A stretch of 64,000 nt of DNA. Source: Bacillota bacterium. GTDB lineage: Bacteria; Bacillota; UBA4882; UBA8346. The notes beneath the pieces were generated by a model that was given only the letters and a program-made list of their open reading frames with translations, was not told where the DNA came from and did not search any database. Positions within the stretch are counted from its first letter, which is position 1, and each line of letters starts with the position of its first letter. Positions 33,600 through 42,626 of the stretch are shown here, piece after piece. The stretch is taken from positions 129,027-193,026 of the forward strand of contig JAEZCE010000086.1 of the NCBI GenBank assembly GCA_023429995.1, written 5' to 3'. Made by a program: the position numbers and the translations under genes.

Positions 33600-35048
33600 A
33601 TGAATTTTTTAGAAAAGTATCAAGAGGATTTTCAAGAGTATGATCGTATGGAACGGGACTTTATCGACGATGAGCTGATTTGGAGCCAGCTTAAAAAATG
33701 GGAGCATCCATCCAAGGAGGATGTCCTCCGGGTTTTGGACAAGGCGGCCCGGATGATCCGTTTGGAACCGGAAGAAATGGCAATCTTGCTTCAAAATCAA
33801 GATCCGGAACTGACAAACCAAATGTATGCTTTGGCCAGTCGATTGAAACGGGAGGTTTATGGAGACCGGATCGTTTTTTTCGCCCCTCTTTATGTTAGTG
33901 ACCAATGTGCCAACAATTGTGTTTATTGCGGTTACCGCAGCTCCAACCGGGCAATCCACAGGAAAACTCTTACCATGGATGAGCTGAAGCGGGAAGTTGA
34001 AATCATGATCAGCGAGGGCCAGAAACGGACGGTCCTGGTCTATGGCGAATCTCCCGAGACCAACATTGATTATATTTGTGATACGGTGCGTCAAGTCTAT
34101 AGCGTCAAGAGCCAACATGGGGAAATCCGGAGGGCCAATATCAATTGCGCTCCCCTGACCCGGGATGAGTTAAAAAAATTAAAACAAGTCGGGATTGGGA
34201 CATTTCAGGTTTTTCAAGAAACCTACCATCATCAGACTTACCGGAAATTACACCCTGCCGGGACCATCAAAGGCCATTACCGCTGGCGGTTGTATTGCCA
34301 TGACCGGGCTTTGGATGCAGGCTGTGATGATGTGGGAGTGGGTGTTTTATTCGGGTTGTATGATTGGCGCTTTGAAGCCATGGGCCTGCTTTATCACACG
34401 ATTCATCTTGAAGAAAACTATAACGGGGTCGGACCCCATACGATTTCATTTCCCAGAATTCAGCCGGCGCTCGACACTCCCTATGCCTTAAATCCCGAAT
34501 ATGCCCTGAGTGATGATGATTTTAAAAAATTAGTGGCTGTAGTGCGGCTATCCGTTCCTTACACCGGAATGATTTTAACAGCCCGCGAAAGCGCCGAGGT
34601 CCGCCGGGAAGTTATTCCGCTGGGGATTTCCCAGATTGATGCCGGCAGCCGGATTGGAGTGGGAGGATATCAGCAATCCCAAGCCAATGCCATGCCGGAT
34701 AAGGAGCAATTCCAATTGGGCGATGTCCGGCCCCTGGATGAGGTGATCCGGGAGACTTGCCAGATGGGCGACATCCCATCCCTGTGCACCGCCTGTTACC
34801 GTAAGGGCAGGACCGGCGAACATTTTATGGGGATTGCCAAGTCCAGCTTCGTTCATAATTTTTGCATGCCCAATGCCATATGCACTTTGAAAGAATATAT
34901 GCTGGACTACGCCAGCCCCGAAACCCGCCGGGCCGGGGAGGAAGCCATCCAAAAATATCTGCCGCAGATCAAAGATCCTCAAACCAGGGAATTTGTGACC
35001 CGGGCCTTAAAAAATCTGGAAAAGGGCCAAAGGGATCAATATATTTAA
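33600..35048 (+). CDS. hydG: [FeFe]-hydrogenase maturase HydG (radical SAM tyrosine lyase)
   Basis: Cleaves tyrosine to supply CO and cyanide for the hydrogenase H-cluster. At 482 residues it has the radical-SAM cysteines Cys103, Cys107 and Cys110 (CANNCVYCGY), the DDVGVGVLFGLYDWRFE barrel segment and the HydG-specific C-terminal cluster site LCTACYRKGRTGEHFM...HNFC. An ATG at 33588 abuts AGGAGG with no spacing, so the ATG at 33600 is preferred. It is the first gene of hydG-aspA-hydF-TM1266-hydE and lies just after the leader terminator. Confidence 0.96.
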   Translation: MNFLEKYQEDFQEYDRMERDFIDDELIWSQLKKWEHPSKEDVLRVLDKAARMIRLEPEEMAILLQNQDPELTNQMYALASRLKREVYGDRIVFFAPLYVSDQCANNCVYCGYRSSNRAIHRKTLTMDELKREVEIMISEGQKRTVLVYGESPETNIDYICDTVRQVYSVKSQHGEIRRANINCAPLTRDELKKLKQVGIGTFQVFQETYHHQTYRKLHPAGTIKGHYRWRLYCHDRALDAGCDDVGVGVLFGLYDWRFEAMGLLYHTIHLEENYNGVGPHTISFPRIQPALDTPYALNPEYALSDDDFKKLVAVVRLSVPYTGMILTARESAEVRREVIPLGISQIDAGSRIGVGGYQQSQANAMPDKEQFQLGDVRPLDEVIRETCQMGDIPSLCTACYRKGRTGEHFMGIAKSSFVHNFCMPNAICTLKEYMLDYASPETRRAGEEAIQKYLPQIKDPQTREFVTRALKNLEKGQRDQYI

Positions 35049-35087
35049 GTTTCTACTAGACTCACTGGAAAGCGGTGAAAGGGACAA

Positions 35088-36491
35088 ATGGCCTATCGGT
35101 TTGAGCATGATTTATTAGGGGAAAGAGAAGTTCCGGCCGAATGTTATTATGGAATCCATACCTTGCGGGCCGTTGAGAATTTTGATATCAGCGGCCGGCC
35201 TATCCGCCATCCACTGGTTATTGCCTTGGCAATGGTCAAGAAAGCGGCGGCTTTAGCCAACCTTGAAGCCGGATTACTTGAAAAGTCAATTGCAGAAGCC
35301 ATAACCTTAGCCTGCGATGAAATCATCGCCGGGGGATTGCGGGAGCAATTTTTGGTGGACGCATTGCAAGGGGGCGCCGGCACCTCCGCCAATATGAATG
35401 TCAATGAAGTCATCGCCAACCTGGCTATTGAAAAGCTGCATGGGGAAAAAGGCGATTACCGGATGGTTCACCCGCTGAATCATGTAAACAGGAGTCAATC
35501 CACCAATGATGTTTTTCCGACCGCGGTTCGGATCGCCGCCATTAACCTGTTGAAACCGCTCAGTGAAAATCTGGCGGGGTTACAAGGGGCTTTGCAGCAA
35601 AAAGAGGAACAATTTTCCGGAGTTATCAAGATGGGCCGCACCGAGCTTCAGGATGCGCTTCCGGTCATGTTGGGGCAGGAGTTTGGAGCTTACGCCCAGG
35701 CGATTGCCAGAGACCGTTGGCGGATTTATAAGGTTGAAGAACGGTTGCGCCAGGTTAACCTGGGCGGAACCGCGGTTGGAACCGGGTTGAATGCCGATCG
35801 GCGGTACATTTTTTCAGTGATTGAAAAATTACGGGACGTGACGGGGCTTGGCCTTTCCCGGGCCGAGTACCCCATGGATTTGACGCAAAACAACGATGTT
35901 TTTGCGGAAGTTTCCGGGATGCTTAAAACGGTGGCCGTTAACCTTGCTAAAATTGCCAATGATCTACGGCTTATGGCCTCAGGACCCCATGGGGGTTTGG
36001 GCGAAATCAACCTGCCGGAGATGCAGGCCGGTTCTTCAATCATGCCGGGGAAAATCAATCCGGTGATTCCCGAAGCGGTCCGTCAGGCTGCTTACCAAGT
36101 TATGGCCGCCGATACGGCTATCACCATGGGAGCCGCCTCCGGCGAACTGGAACTCAATGCGATGCTGCCTTTGATTGCCGACAATCTGTTCAACTCTTTG
36201 GAAATGTTAAACCGGGCCGTGGTGATTTTCAAGGAGCGTTGCATTGAAAAGATTACGGTTAACGCCGAACATTGTGAGGAGGTCTTGGAGAAAAGCATGA
36301 TTTATGCGACGGCTCTGACTCCTTATATCGGTTATGAAAAGGCCACCCTTTTGGTGCAACAGGCAAAGCGGAACGGAAGCACTATCCGCGAGGAAGCCTT
36401 ACTTTCCGGGATTTTTACCGAGAATGAATTAAATGGGATATTCGATCCTTATCAATTGACCAAACCGGGAATTCCCGGAAAAAAAGTTTGA
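35088..36491 (+). CDS. aspA: Aspartate ammonia-lyase
   Basis: Interconverts aspartate with fumarate and ammonia; a cytoplasmic homotetramer. At 467 residues it carries the superfamily signature GSSIMPGKINPVIPE from residue 315 (serine base), plus TSANMNVNEVIAN and NRSQSTNDVFPTA, which form the substrate site. Its place inside the hydrogenase maturation set is seen in other anaerobes and suggests a link to maturation chemistry or to fumarate/ammonia supply, which is unproven. GAAAGGGA precedes the start. Confidence 0.94.
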   Translation: MAYRFEHDLLGEREVPAECYYGIHTLRAVENFDISGRPIRHPLVIALAMVKKAAALANLEAGLLEKSIAEAITLACDEIIAGGLREQFLVDALQGGAGTSANMNVNEVIANLAIEKLHGEKGDYRMVHPLNHVNRSQSTNDVFPTAVRIAAINLLKPLSENLAGLQGALQQKEEQFSGVIKMGRTELQDALPVMLGQEFGAYAQAIARDRWRIYKVEERLRQVNLGGTAVGTGLNADRRYIFSVIEKLRDVTGLGLSRAEYPMDLTQNNDVFAEVSGMLKTVAVNLAKIANDLRLMASGPHGGLGEINLPEMQAGSSIMPGKINPVIPEAVRQAAYQVMAADTAITMGAASGELELNAMLPLIADNLFNSLEMLNRAVVIFKERCIEKITVNAEHCEEVLEKSMIYATALTPYIGYEKATLLVQQAKRNGSTIREEALLSGIFTENELNGIFDPYQLTKPGIPGKKV

Positions 36492-36514
36492 TGGATTAAA
36501 TTTGGAGGTTTAAT

Positions 36515-37747
36515 ATGCCGGATTTAAATGCAACCCCCAATGCTTCGCGAATTCAAATCGGCATCTTCGGCAGGCGTAACGCCGGTAAATCCAGCTTAAT
36601 GAATGCTTTGACCAACCAGTCGGCGGCTTTGGTGTCGGATAACCCGGGCACCACCACTGATCCGGTTTTTAAAGCCATGGAAATGCTGCCGTTGGGACCG
36701 GTTACTTTCATCGATACGGCCGGCCTGGATGATGTCGGCTCTCCTTTGGGAGAACTGCGGGTGAAACGGAGTTATGATATTTTGGACCGGGCTGATTTGG
36801 CCTTGCTGGTGATCGATACCCGGATTGGGCTGACTGAATTTGAAGCCGGGCTCGCCGCGGCGATTCATAAAAAAAAGATTCCCGCAGTAGCGGTAGTCAA
36901 TAAAACAGACTTACAAGCGCTTTCGGAAGGACAAAAACAGCGTTGGGAAGCAGAGCTTCAGATGGAGGTGTTGGAAGTCTCGGCCACCCAAGGAAAGGGT
37001 CTGCATGAATTAAAGAGCGCCCTGGTCCGGATAGCCGGAAAAATCGAGGAGGAACCTTTTCTGGTTGGAGATTTGGTAAGACCGGGCGATTTTGCCGTGC
37101 TGGTCATACCCATCGATAAAGCGGCGCCCAAAGGCCGGTTAATTTTGCCCCAACAACAGGTAATTCGGGATATTTTGGAACATGACGCCATGGCGGTTGT
37201 CACCAAAGAGCATGAGTTGAAAGCGACTCTTGAGAATTTGGGGAAGAAGCCGGCCGTTGTGATTACGGATTCCCAGGCATTTTTGAAAGTGGCGGCCGAT
37301 ATTCCCAAAGAGATACCGCTTACCTCTTTTTCGATTTTGTTTGCCCGCCAGAAGGGAAGTCTGGTAGAATTGGTCAAAGGGGCCAAAATGGTTGAAAAGC
37401 TCAAACCCGGCGCTAAAGTTTTGATAGCCGAGGGGTGCGCCCATCACCGGCAATCGGATGATATCGGGACGGTGAAAATTCCGCGCTGGCTGAGACAGAC
37501 TATCGGTGGAGAGCTAGATTTCCAGTGGGCCAGCGGCCAAAGTTTGCCGGAAGATTTAAGTCCCTTTCAATTGGTGATTCATTGCGGCGGTTGTATGCTC
37601 AACCGGCATGAAATGATGCATCGGATAACGAAGGCCAAAACCCAAGGGATCCCGATTGTTAATTACGGAGTGCTGATTGCTTATTTGCAGGGCATTTTTC
37701 CGAGGGCCCTGGAACTTTTTCCGGAAGCGCGGGGATGGTTGGATTGA
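36515..37747 (+). CDS. hydF: [FeFe]-hydrogenase maturation GTPase HydF
   Basis: The scaffold that assembles and delivers the 2Fe subcluster. At 410 residues: an N-terminal GTPase domain (P-loop GRRNAGKSS at 19-27, switch TTTDP, DTAGLDD, NKTD), a dimerisation domain, and a C-terminal [4Fe-4S] site made of Cys308, His310 and H356-C357-x-x-C360, the HydF pattern CxH...HCxxC. TGGAGG lies upstream. Confidence 0.96.
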   Translation: MPDLNATPNASRIQIGIFGRRNAGKSSLMNALTNQSAALVSDNPGTTTDPVFKAMEMLPLGPVTFIDTAGLDDVGSPLGELRVKRSYDILDRADLALLVIDTRIGLTEFEAGLAAAIHKKKIPAVAVVNKTDLQALSEGQKQRWEAELQMEVLEVSATQGKGLHELKSALVRIAGKIEEEPFLVGDLVRPGDFAVLVIPIDKAAPKGRLILPQQQVIRDILEHDAMAVVTKEHELKATLENLGKKPAVVITDSQAFLKVAADIPKEIPLTSFSILFARQKGSLVELVKGAKMVEKLKPGAKVLIAEGCAHHRQSDDIGTVKIPRWLRQTIGGELDFQWASGQSLPEDLSPFQLVIHCGGCMLNRHEMMHRITKAKTQGIPIVNYGVLIAYLQGIFPRALELFPEARGWLD

Positions 37748-37830
37748 AAGGCAGTTATGGGTTACCGGTTTATTGGTTATTGGATGTTTGCTTCTGATGA
37801 TTGAATTGAGTATATGGAGGAGAGATTATT

Positions 37831-38088
37831 TTGGGTTCTGAAAAACGCATTGCCGTGATTGCCGTTATTCTGGAGAGTCCCAAGGAAGTTCAGGGCAGGG
37901 TCAATAGCATCATCAGTGAATTCGGCGAGATGGTCGTGGGAAGAATGGGTATTCCCAACCATGAAAGAAATATCGGCGTTCTTTCCCTGATTGTTGAAGG
38001 AACCGAGAACGAGATTAACACCCTCACCGGCAAGTTGGGAAATATTCACGGCGTGAATGCCAGGGCGACAATGGCCAAACAATCGTAA
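37831..38088 (+). CDS. TM1266-family iron-only hydrogenase system regulator
   Basis: An 85-residue ACT-like protein (KRIAVIAVILESPKEVQGRVNSI...RMGIPNHERNIGVLSLIVEGTENEINTLTGKLG), resembling the ligand-binding half of NikR without a DNA-binding domain. The family is repeatedly found inside [FeFe]-hydrogenase maturation clusters and is presumed regulatory. It has a TTG start at 37831 with GGAGGAGA upstream. It could be the effector of the leader upstream of hydG, which is speculative. Confidence 0.9.
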   Translation: MGSEKRIAVIAVILESPKEVQGRVNSIISEFGEMVVGRMGIPNHERNIGVLSLIVEGTENEINTLTGKLGNIHGVNARATMAKQS

Positions 38089-38101
38089 ACGGGAGCGTAT
38101 G

Positions 38102-39199
38102 ATGGAACAAACAGCCACTCGATTCGGTGACTTGAAGAACGGAATTGAAAATTTAGCGCAAGGGAAAGGATTTCCCGGTGAACGGGATCTTGTTTTGGAG
38201 GTTATTCAGAATCCAAACGGAGTATTAGCCCAACAGGTTAAATCTGAAGCCGATAAGCTAAGGGCGGATACTGTGGGGCCGGAAGTTCATTTGCGCGGGT
38301 TGATCGAATTTTCTAATTATTGCCGGAATCATTGTTTATATTGCGGCCTGCGCTGTGATAACCGCCGGGTTACCCGCTACCGGATGGAGCCTGGTGAAAT
38401 TATCGCCGCGGCAGAACAGGGCGCCGGTCTGGGATATAAGACAGTAGTGCTTCAGTCCGGCGAGGATTTGTCGTTTACCGGTAAAATTTTGGCCGATATC
38501 ATCCGGGAAATTAAGAAAATCGGTTTAGTGGTAACCCTGAGCATTGGGGAACGTGCTCCCGAAGAGTATGACTTGTGGAGAAACGCCGGAGCCGAGCGTT
38601 ATCTGATGCGTCATGAGACAGCCGACCCCGTTTTATACGACCGGTTACATCCAGGGCAGAAGCTGGCCAAGCGGATCTCTCTGCTGAAAATTTTAAAATC
38701 CCTGGATTATCAGGTGGGAACGGGCTTTATGGTGGGATTGCCCGGTCAGGACGAAAAGGTCTTGCTGGAGGATTTGGAACTGGCCCGTGAGCTTGAAGCG
38801 GAAATGGTGGGAATCGGTCCGTTCATTCCCCACCCCGATACACCTCTGGGGCACTGTTCCGGGGGAACGGTTGAACAAACCTGTATGATGGTGGCTTTAA
38901 CCCGTCTTTTTCTCCCTCAGGCCTTGATACCGGCAACCACCGCCCTTGGAAGCATCTCCCCGCTGGGACGGGAGTTAGCCCTGAAATCCGGCGCCAATGT
39001 GGTCATGCCCAATTTGACACCCCGGATTCACCGGGCGGATTATCAGATTTATCCCGGGAAAATATGTTTAGGCGAAGAAGCGGCCGAATGCCGGGGTTGC
39101 ATTACCCGTAGGATTAACAGTGTTGGAAGATGTGTGTCGGACGGGCCGGGGCATAACCCAAAATGGTCGCAAAGAAAAGAGGCTATTAGGCGGCTGTAA
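38102..39199 (+). CDS. hydE: [FeFe]-hydrogenase maturase HydE (radical SAM)
   Basis: A radical-SAM enzyme that acts on the organometallic Fe(CO)2(CN)cysteine precursor made by HydG. At 365 residues the SAM cluster cysteines are Cys74, Cys78 and Cys81 (CRNHCLYCGL); GSGED-like QSGED, RHETADP and GFMVGLPGQ barrel motifs follow, and a CRGC pair lies near the C-terminus. I choose the second of two adjacent ATGs (GGGAG six bases upstream). It is the last gene of the maturation operon. Confidence 0.96.
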   Translation: MEQTATRFGDLKNGIENLAQGKGFPGERDLVLEVIQNPNGVLAQQVKSEADKLRADTVGPEVHLRGLIEFSNYCRNHCLYCGLRCDNRRVTRYRMEPGEIIAAAEQGAGLGYKTVVLQSGEDLSFTGKILADIIREIKKIGLVVTLSIGERAPEEYDLWRNAGAERYLMRHETADPVLYDRLHPGQKLAKRISLLKILKSLDYQVGTGFMVGLPGQDEKVLLEDLELARELEAEMVGIGPFIPHPDTPLGHCSGGTVEQTCMMVALTRLFLPQALIPATTALGSISPLGRELALKSGANVVMPNLTPRIHRADYQIYPGKICLGEEAAECRGCITRRINSVGRCVSDGPGHNPKWSQRKEAIRRL

Positions 39200-39324
39200 T
39201 AAGACAAGGGACGGGGAAGATCATGGTGTAGTGAAGAGAGCCTATGACCTATCTCTCGCTCTTCCCCCGATTGGAGTTATTAAAAAAGCCATTTCACGTG
39301 GAAGAGTAACCGCGAACCCAAGGT

Positions 39325-39360
39325 TCGAAGCCTTTGTCTCTAAAAGCTTTTAGGCTTCGA
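39325..39360. repeat. Hairpin with dispersed motif in a 260-base spacer
   Basis: TCGAAGCCT (39325-39333) pairs with AGGCTTCGA (39352-39360). The 3' side contains CTTTTAGGCTTC, shared exactly with 17791-17802. No T-run follows. The 39200-39460 spacer otherwise shows no gene on either strand. Confidence 0.5.
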
Positions 39361-39460
39361 GGGCATCGAACTCTCCCACTGAATTCGCTTCATTAAAGCA
39401 CTTCATTGGGGAGTGCGCGCCTTCATGTTGAAGGCGGGAGAGGTCTGCGCCCGGCTTGAT

Positions 39461-40390
39461 TCATCTTTCCTGGTTGCGGTTTTTATTTTCCTGCCCGACG
39501 CTGAGCATAATTCCGGCAATGACCACGATTCCGCCGATTAATTGGAATCCGCTTAACGGTTCATGGAGGAAAATGAGGGCGAAAAGGACTCCCAGAACCG
39601 GCACCAGGTTCATCAGGGAAACCGCCGAACTTGAGGTGAGTTTTTTAAGGCCATAAGCGTACAAGAAGAAGGCTATGGTTGAACAAAACAATCCCAGATA
39701 CAACAAAGCGAATAATGAATTCCCGGTCGGCGTTTTCCACTGACTCCGTTCGATCCATGCCAGCGGCAAGAAGGCGAGCGCTCCGGCTGTTGTTTGATAA
39801 AAGGTGATCAAAATCGCCGGATACCGGTGGACGACTTTACGGGTGACGAAATTATAAAACGCCCAAACGATGCCGGTTACCGCCAATAAAATATCCCCGA
39901 GCAAGCGGTGTTCGCTTCCCGTATGGGAGCTTTCGCGGGCTATCCAATATACTCCGAAGATCGCGATAGCGGCGCCGAAAAGACGGACCTTCGAAACAGC
40001 GTTCCGGTAAATTATCCTCTCCAGCAACATGGTCATGGCGGGATAGGAGGCCACAATCATGGCCGCATCTGCTGCTGTAGCCAGCTTCACCCCTAGATTC
40101 TCCATGGCGAAATAGATGGTGATTCCCAGTAGACCACTTCCAATGAAACGAACCAAATCCCTTGGAGAAGGCCAAAGAAATTTCTGTTGGAAGGCTAAAA
40201 CGATTCCCAGCAAGAAGGCGGCCAATATAAAGCGGAGAGCGCCTAATGTGAACGGCGGGAAGGTGGTGAAGGCAATTTTCGTGGCCACAAAAGAGATACT
40301 CCAGAAAACAACGGCTGCGGTAACAGCCATGAAATGGAGCGAGTTATTGGATTGTAATTTTGGTTGGCTTTGGAATCTTTTTTCGATCAT
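39461..40390 (-). CDS. EamA-family (DMT) transporter
   Basis: A 309-residue inner-membrane transporter with ten predicted segments in two EamA halves (first half VFWSISFVATKIAFTTFPPF, second half VWAFYNFVTRKVVHRYP). These proteins usually export metabolites or amino acids. The start at 40390 has GGAGG upstream; a longer frame would overlap the preceding regulator. It lies 46 bases downstream of an AraC regulator on the same strand, so that regulator probably controls it. Confidence 0.88.
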   Translation of the reverse strand: MIEKRFQSQPKLQSNNSLHFMAVTAAVVFWSISFVATKIAFTTFPPFTLGALRFILAAFLLGIVLAFQQKFLWPSPRDLVRFIGSGLLGITIYFAMENLGVKLATAADAAMIVASYPAMTMLLERIIYRNAVSKVRLFGAAIAIFGVYWIARESSHTGSEHRLLGDILLAVTGIVWAFYNFVTRKVVHRYPAILITFYQTTAGALAFLPLAWIERSQWKTPTGNSLFALLYLGLFCSTIAFFLYAYGLKKLTSSSAVSLMNLVPVLGVLFALIFLHEPLSGFQLIGGIVVIAGIMLSVGQENKNRNQER

Positions 40391-40436
40391 GGGGGCCTCC
40401 GGAATTCTGGCGGTGGGCTGTTTTATTGGACCAATA

Positions 40437-41270
40437 TCAGGCATATTTGCTCCGAATCTCCAGCATGTATTGGCCGGGAGTTATTCCAATGAATCGTTTG
40501 AAGGAATTGGTGAAATGGCTTTGGTCGGAAAATCCCAATTCCAAAGCGGTGTCATTTAGGGAAATGCCTGATTCCAGCAGTTGTTTCGCTTTGCCAATCC
40601 GTACGCTTTCCAAATAGGTGTGGGGAGGCACGCCGATTTCGTCGCGAAAGACTCTTAAAAAATAAAAACGGCTCAATCCTACCTGTTCAGCCAGGGCCGT
40701 CAGATTAAAGCCCTCCGCCAGATGCTCACGGATATAACTGCATGCGGTTTGAACGGCGCGGTGTTCTTTTTTGGAGACCTCCGCCGGCGCGTGAATGTCG
40801 GCATGTTTGATAATCAGTTGCGACAATGCCGTAATCCATAATGATTCACATTCAAGAGGGTTGATTTCACGGGTTAAGGACAAATGTAAAGCGTAAAAAG
40901 CCCGTACCAACTCTGGATCATCGATTCTCACATTCATAAAAAACGGCAGCTTCTCGTGATTTCCGGTAATTTCGGAAACCGCTTCCCGCATGTGGCTCAA
41001 GGTCGGATATAAAGCCCGGTACTTAAATCCGTTATTATCGGCCGGTTCCCCGGTATGGTCATCACCCGGATTCAATACAATGAGGCCTCCGGGGGGCGTT
41101 AAATGTTTCACTTTGTGATGGACGAAGGATTGCAGGCCTTGTTCGATAAAACAGACCACATAGTGTTCATGCATGTGAAGGGGGAACCCCTTTTTGATGC
41201 AAGTTGCCTGGTAAAATTCCAGATTCAACTGGGGATTAAACCCATATTGGCTCCATTCTTTGGCTAACAT
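40437..41270 (-). CDS. AraC-family regulator
   Basis: A 277-residue regulator: an N-terminal cupin sensor (HMHEHYVVCFIEQG...PGGLIVLNPGDDH) and a C-terminal double helix-turn-helix (FNLTALAEQVGLSRFYFLRVFRDEIG...ELGFSDQSHFTNSFKRFIG). The ATG at 41270 has GGAG eight bases upstream; an ATG at 41333 is also in frame but lacks a good site. It is the first gene of a regulator-exporter pair and divergent from another AraC gene. Confidence 0.88.
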   Translation of the reverse strand: MLAKEWSQYGFNPQLNLEFYQATCIKKGFPLHMHEHYVVCFIEQGLQSFVHHKVKHLTPPGGLIVLNPGDDHTGEPADNNGFKYRALYPTLSHMREAVSEITGNHEKLPFFMNVRIDDPELVRAFYALHLSLTREINPLECESLWITALSQLIIKHADIHAPAEVSKKEHRAVQTACSYIREHLAEGFNLTALAEQVGLSRFYFLRVFRDEIGVPPHTYLESVRIGKAKQLLESGISLNDTALELGFSDQSHFTNSFKRFIGITPGQYMLEIRSKYA

Positions 41271-41471
41271 TGAACTCACTCCAGTTATCACCACCGATCC
41301 CTTGTTTAAAATATATTTGTCGATTGATTCCATTATAGCCTGAATGCAATCAGCAGTCTTGCAAGAAATTGCTTTCTAAACTCAAAATTATAAAATTTCA
41401 TGGAGCGATCCTTTTGACAGCCGGGGTTAAAAGTCATACAATAGGTTCAGTAATCATGGAGGAAGCGGAAA

Positions 41472-42275
41472 ATGTCCGGTATCCAATATTATCGCGATCC
41501 CAATGTCCCCTTTTTGGAAATCAAGAGTTGTGAGTCGGGAATTCACGCCTCCCGCCGGCATGTCCATGAAGAGTTTTCCCTGGGTGTTGTGATGAAAGGC
41601 GCCAGCCTGGTAAAAAGCGCGGCCCGGGATTTCCCGGTTGAACAAGGCGCGGTGATTATGATACCGCCGGACATCATTCACCAGTGCAACCCGAAGGATT
41701 TGAAATCCTGGCAATTCCAAATGGCATATTTAAAAACCGATTGGGTGGAGTCTTTACTGGACACTAAACCTGAAAATCTGTATATCTCGGTAAAAAATCT
41801 GCAGCCCAAGGAGTTTCAGCGGATATTGAAGTTGTTTCAACTTCTTAAAGAGGATTTGCCCGGACTTCAAAAAGAAACCCAATTGATTACCGAGTTGCAA
41901 TATTTCTTTGATTTTGAGGGCTATTTTCAACAAAAACCTCATGGATTGCCTGTAAATCCCCGGATAATGCAAAAAGTCCGGAAGTTTATCCAGGGCAATT
42001 TTTTAGAGAAGATTAGTCTCGATGATTTAGCGATGATTGCGGGATTCAATAAATTCCATTTGGTGCACTGTTTCAAAACAGCCTATCATACAACCCCTCA
42101 TGCTTATCAGACCATGCTGCGAATCAATTTCGCCAAGGGACTGTTGCAAAAACGGCGCGATGAAGCGATTACAGCCATAGCCCAGGAGGCGGGGTTCTAT
42201 GATCAAAGCCATTTTGTGAGGGCTTTTAAACAGTACTTGGGGACCACGCCGCTGGAATATCGTCTGAAACGCTAA
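41472..42275 (+). CDS. AraC-family regulator
   Basis: A 267-residue regulator with a cupin sensor (ASRRHVHEEFSLGVVMKGASL...GAVIMIPPDIIHQCNP) and a C-terminal AraC DNA-binding domain (ISLDDLAMIAGFNKFHLVHCFKTAYH...EAGFYDQSHFVRAFKQYLG). GGAGG precedes the start. It is divergent from the similar gene to the left, with about 200 bases between them, and monocistronic. Targets unknown. Confidence 0.9.
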   Translation: MSGIQYYRDPNVPFLEIKSCESGIHASRRHVHEEFSLGVVMKGASLVKSAARDFPVEQGAVIMIPPDIIHQCNPKDLKSWQFQMAYLKTDWVESLLDTKPENLYISVKNLQPKEFQRILKLFQLLKEDLPGLQKETQLITELQYFFDFEGYFQQKPHGLPVNPRIMQKVRKFIQGNFLEKISLDDLAMIAGFNKFHLVHCFKTAYHTTPHAYQTMLRINFAKGLLQKRRDEAITAIAQEAGFYDQSHFVRAFKQYLGTTPLEYRLKR

Positions 42276-42310
42276 AAAGAGTTGTTTTTTAAAATAAAAG
42301 ACTTTACGTT

Positions 42311-42341
42311 AAAATCTACAGAGAATATCTGTAGATTTTTT
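42311..42341 (+). terminator. Intrinsic terminator
   Basis: AAAATCTACAG-AGAATAT-CTGTAGATTTTTT ends the AraC transcript. Confidence 0.88.
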
Positions 42342-42423
42342 AATGGAGAAGATGGAGGTGAACTTTAGTGATGAGCATGTTTATGCTGATCAAAAAGAAA
42401 TATTTACTTTTAGAGGTGAAAAA

Positions 42424-42473
42424 TTGACAGCTACAATCTTGTATGTTAATATACTAGTATACAAGCATACAAG
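42424..42473 (+). promoter_or_regulatory. Promoter overlapped by palindromic GntR-type operator
   Basis: A consensus TTGACA (42424-42429), 17 bases and TAATAT (42447-42452) make a strong promoter. CTTGTATG (42438-42445) and CATACAAG (42466-42473) form an inverted repeat around the palindrome ATACTAGTAT (42451-42460), and GTATACAAG adds a further half-site. GTATAC-type half-sites are typical of GntR/FadR regulators, and such a gene lies in the operon (47807). The 42342-42626 spacer holds no larger gene. Confidence 0.75.
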
Positions 42474-42626
42474 TTAAATCGTTGTACTCAAAAATTTTGG
42501 CTCCTATTTCCCCCCCTTTTAATACCTGGGTGATTGGGGAGAAAAAGTCTAGATAGATGATTTAGACAAAAACTTTATTTACAACAATGTTCGAGTAGAA
42601 AAAGGAAAAATAATTGAGGTGACGGA

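Noticed and set aside
39120..39353. Seventy-seven-codon plus-strand frame overlapping the hydE end
   Set aside because: It overlaps hydE out of frame and runs into a hairpin spacer; no ribosome site.
42367..42426. Nineteen-codon frame after the AraC terminator
   Set aside because: It would have to be transcribed from upstream of a strong terminator, and its end overlaps the -35 box of the next promoter; probably chance.
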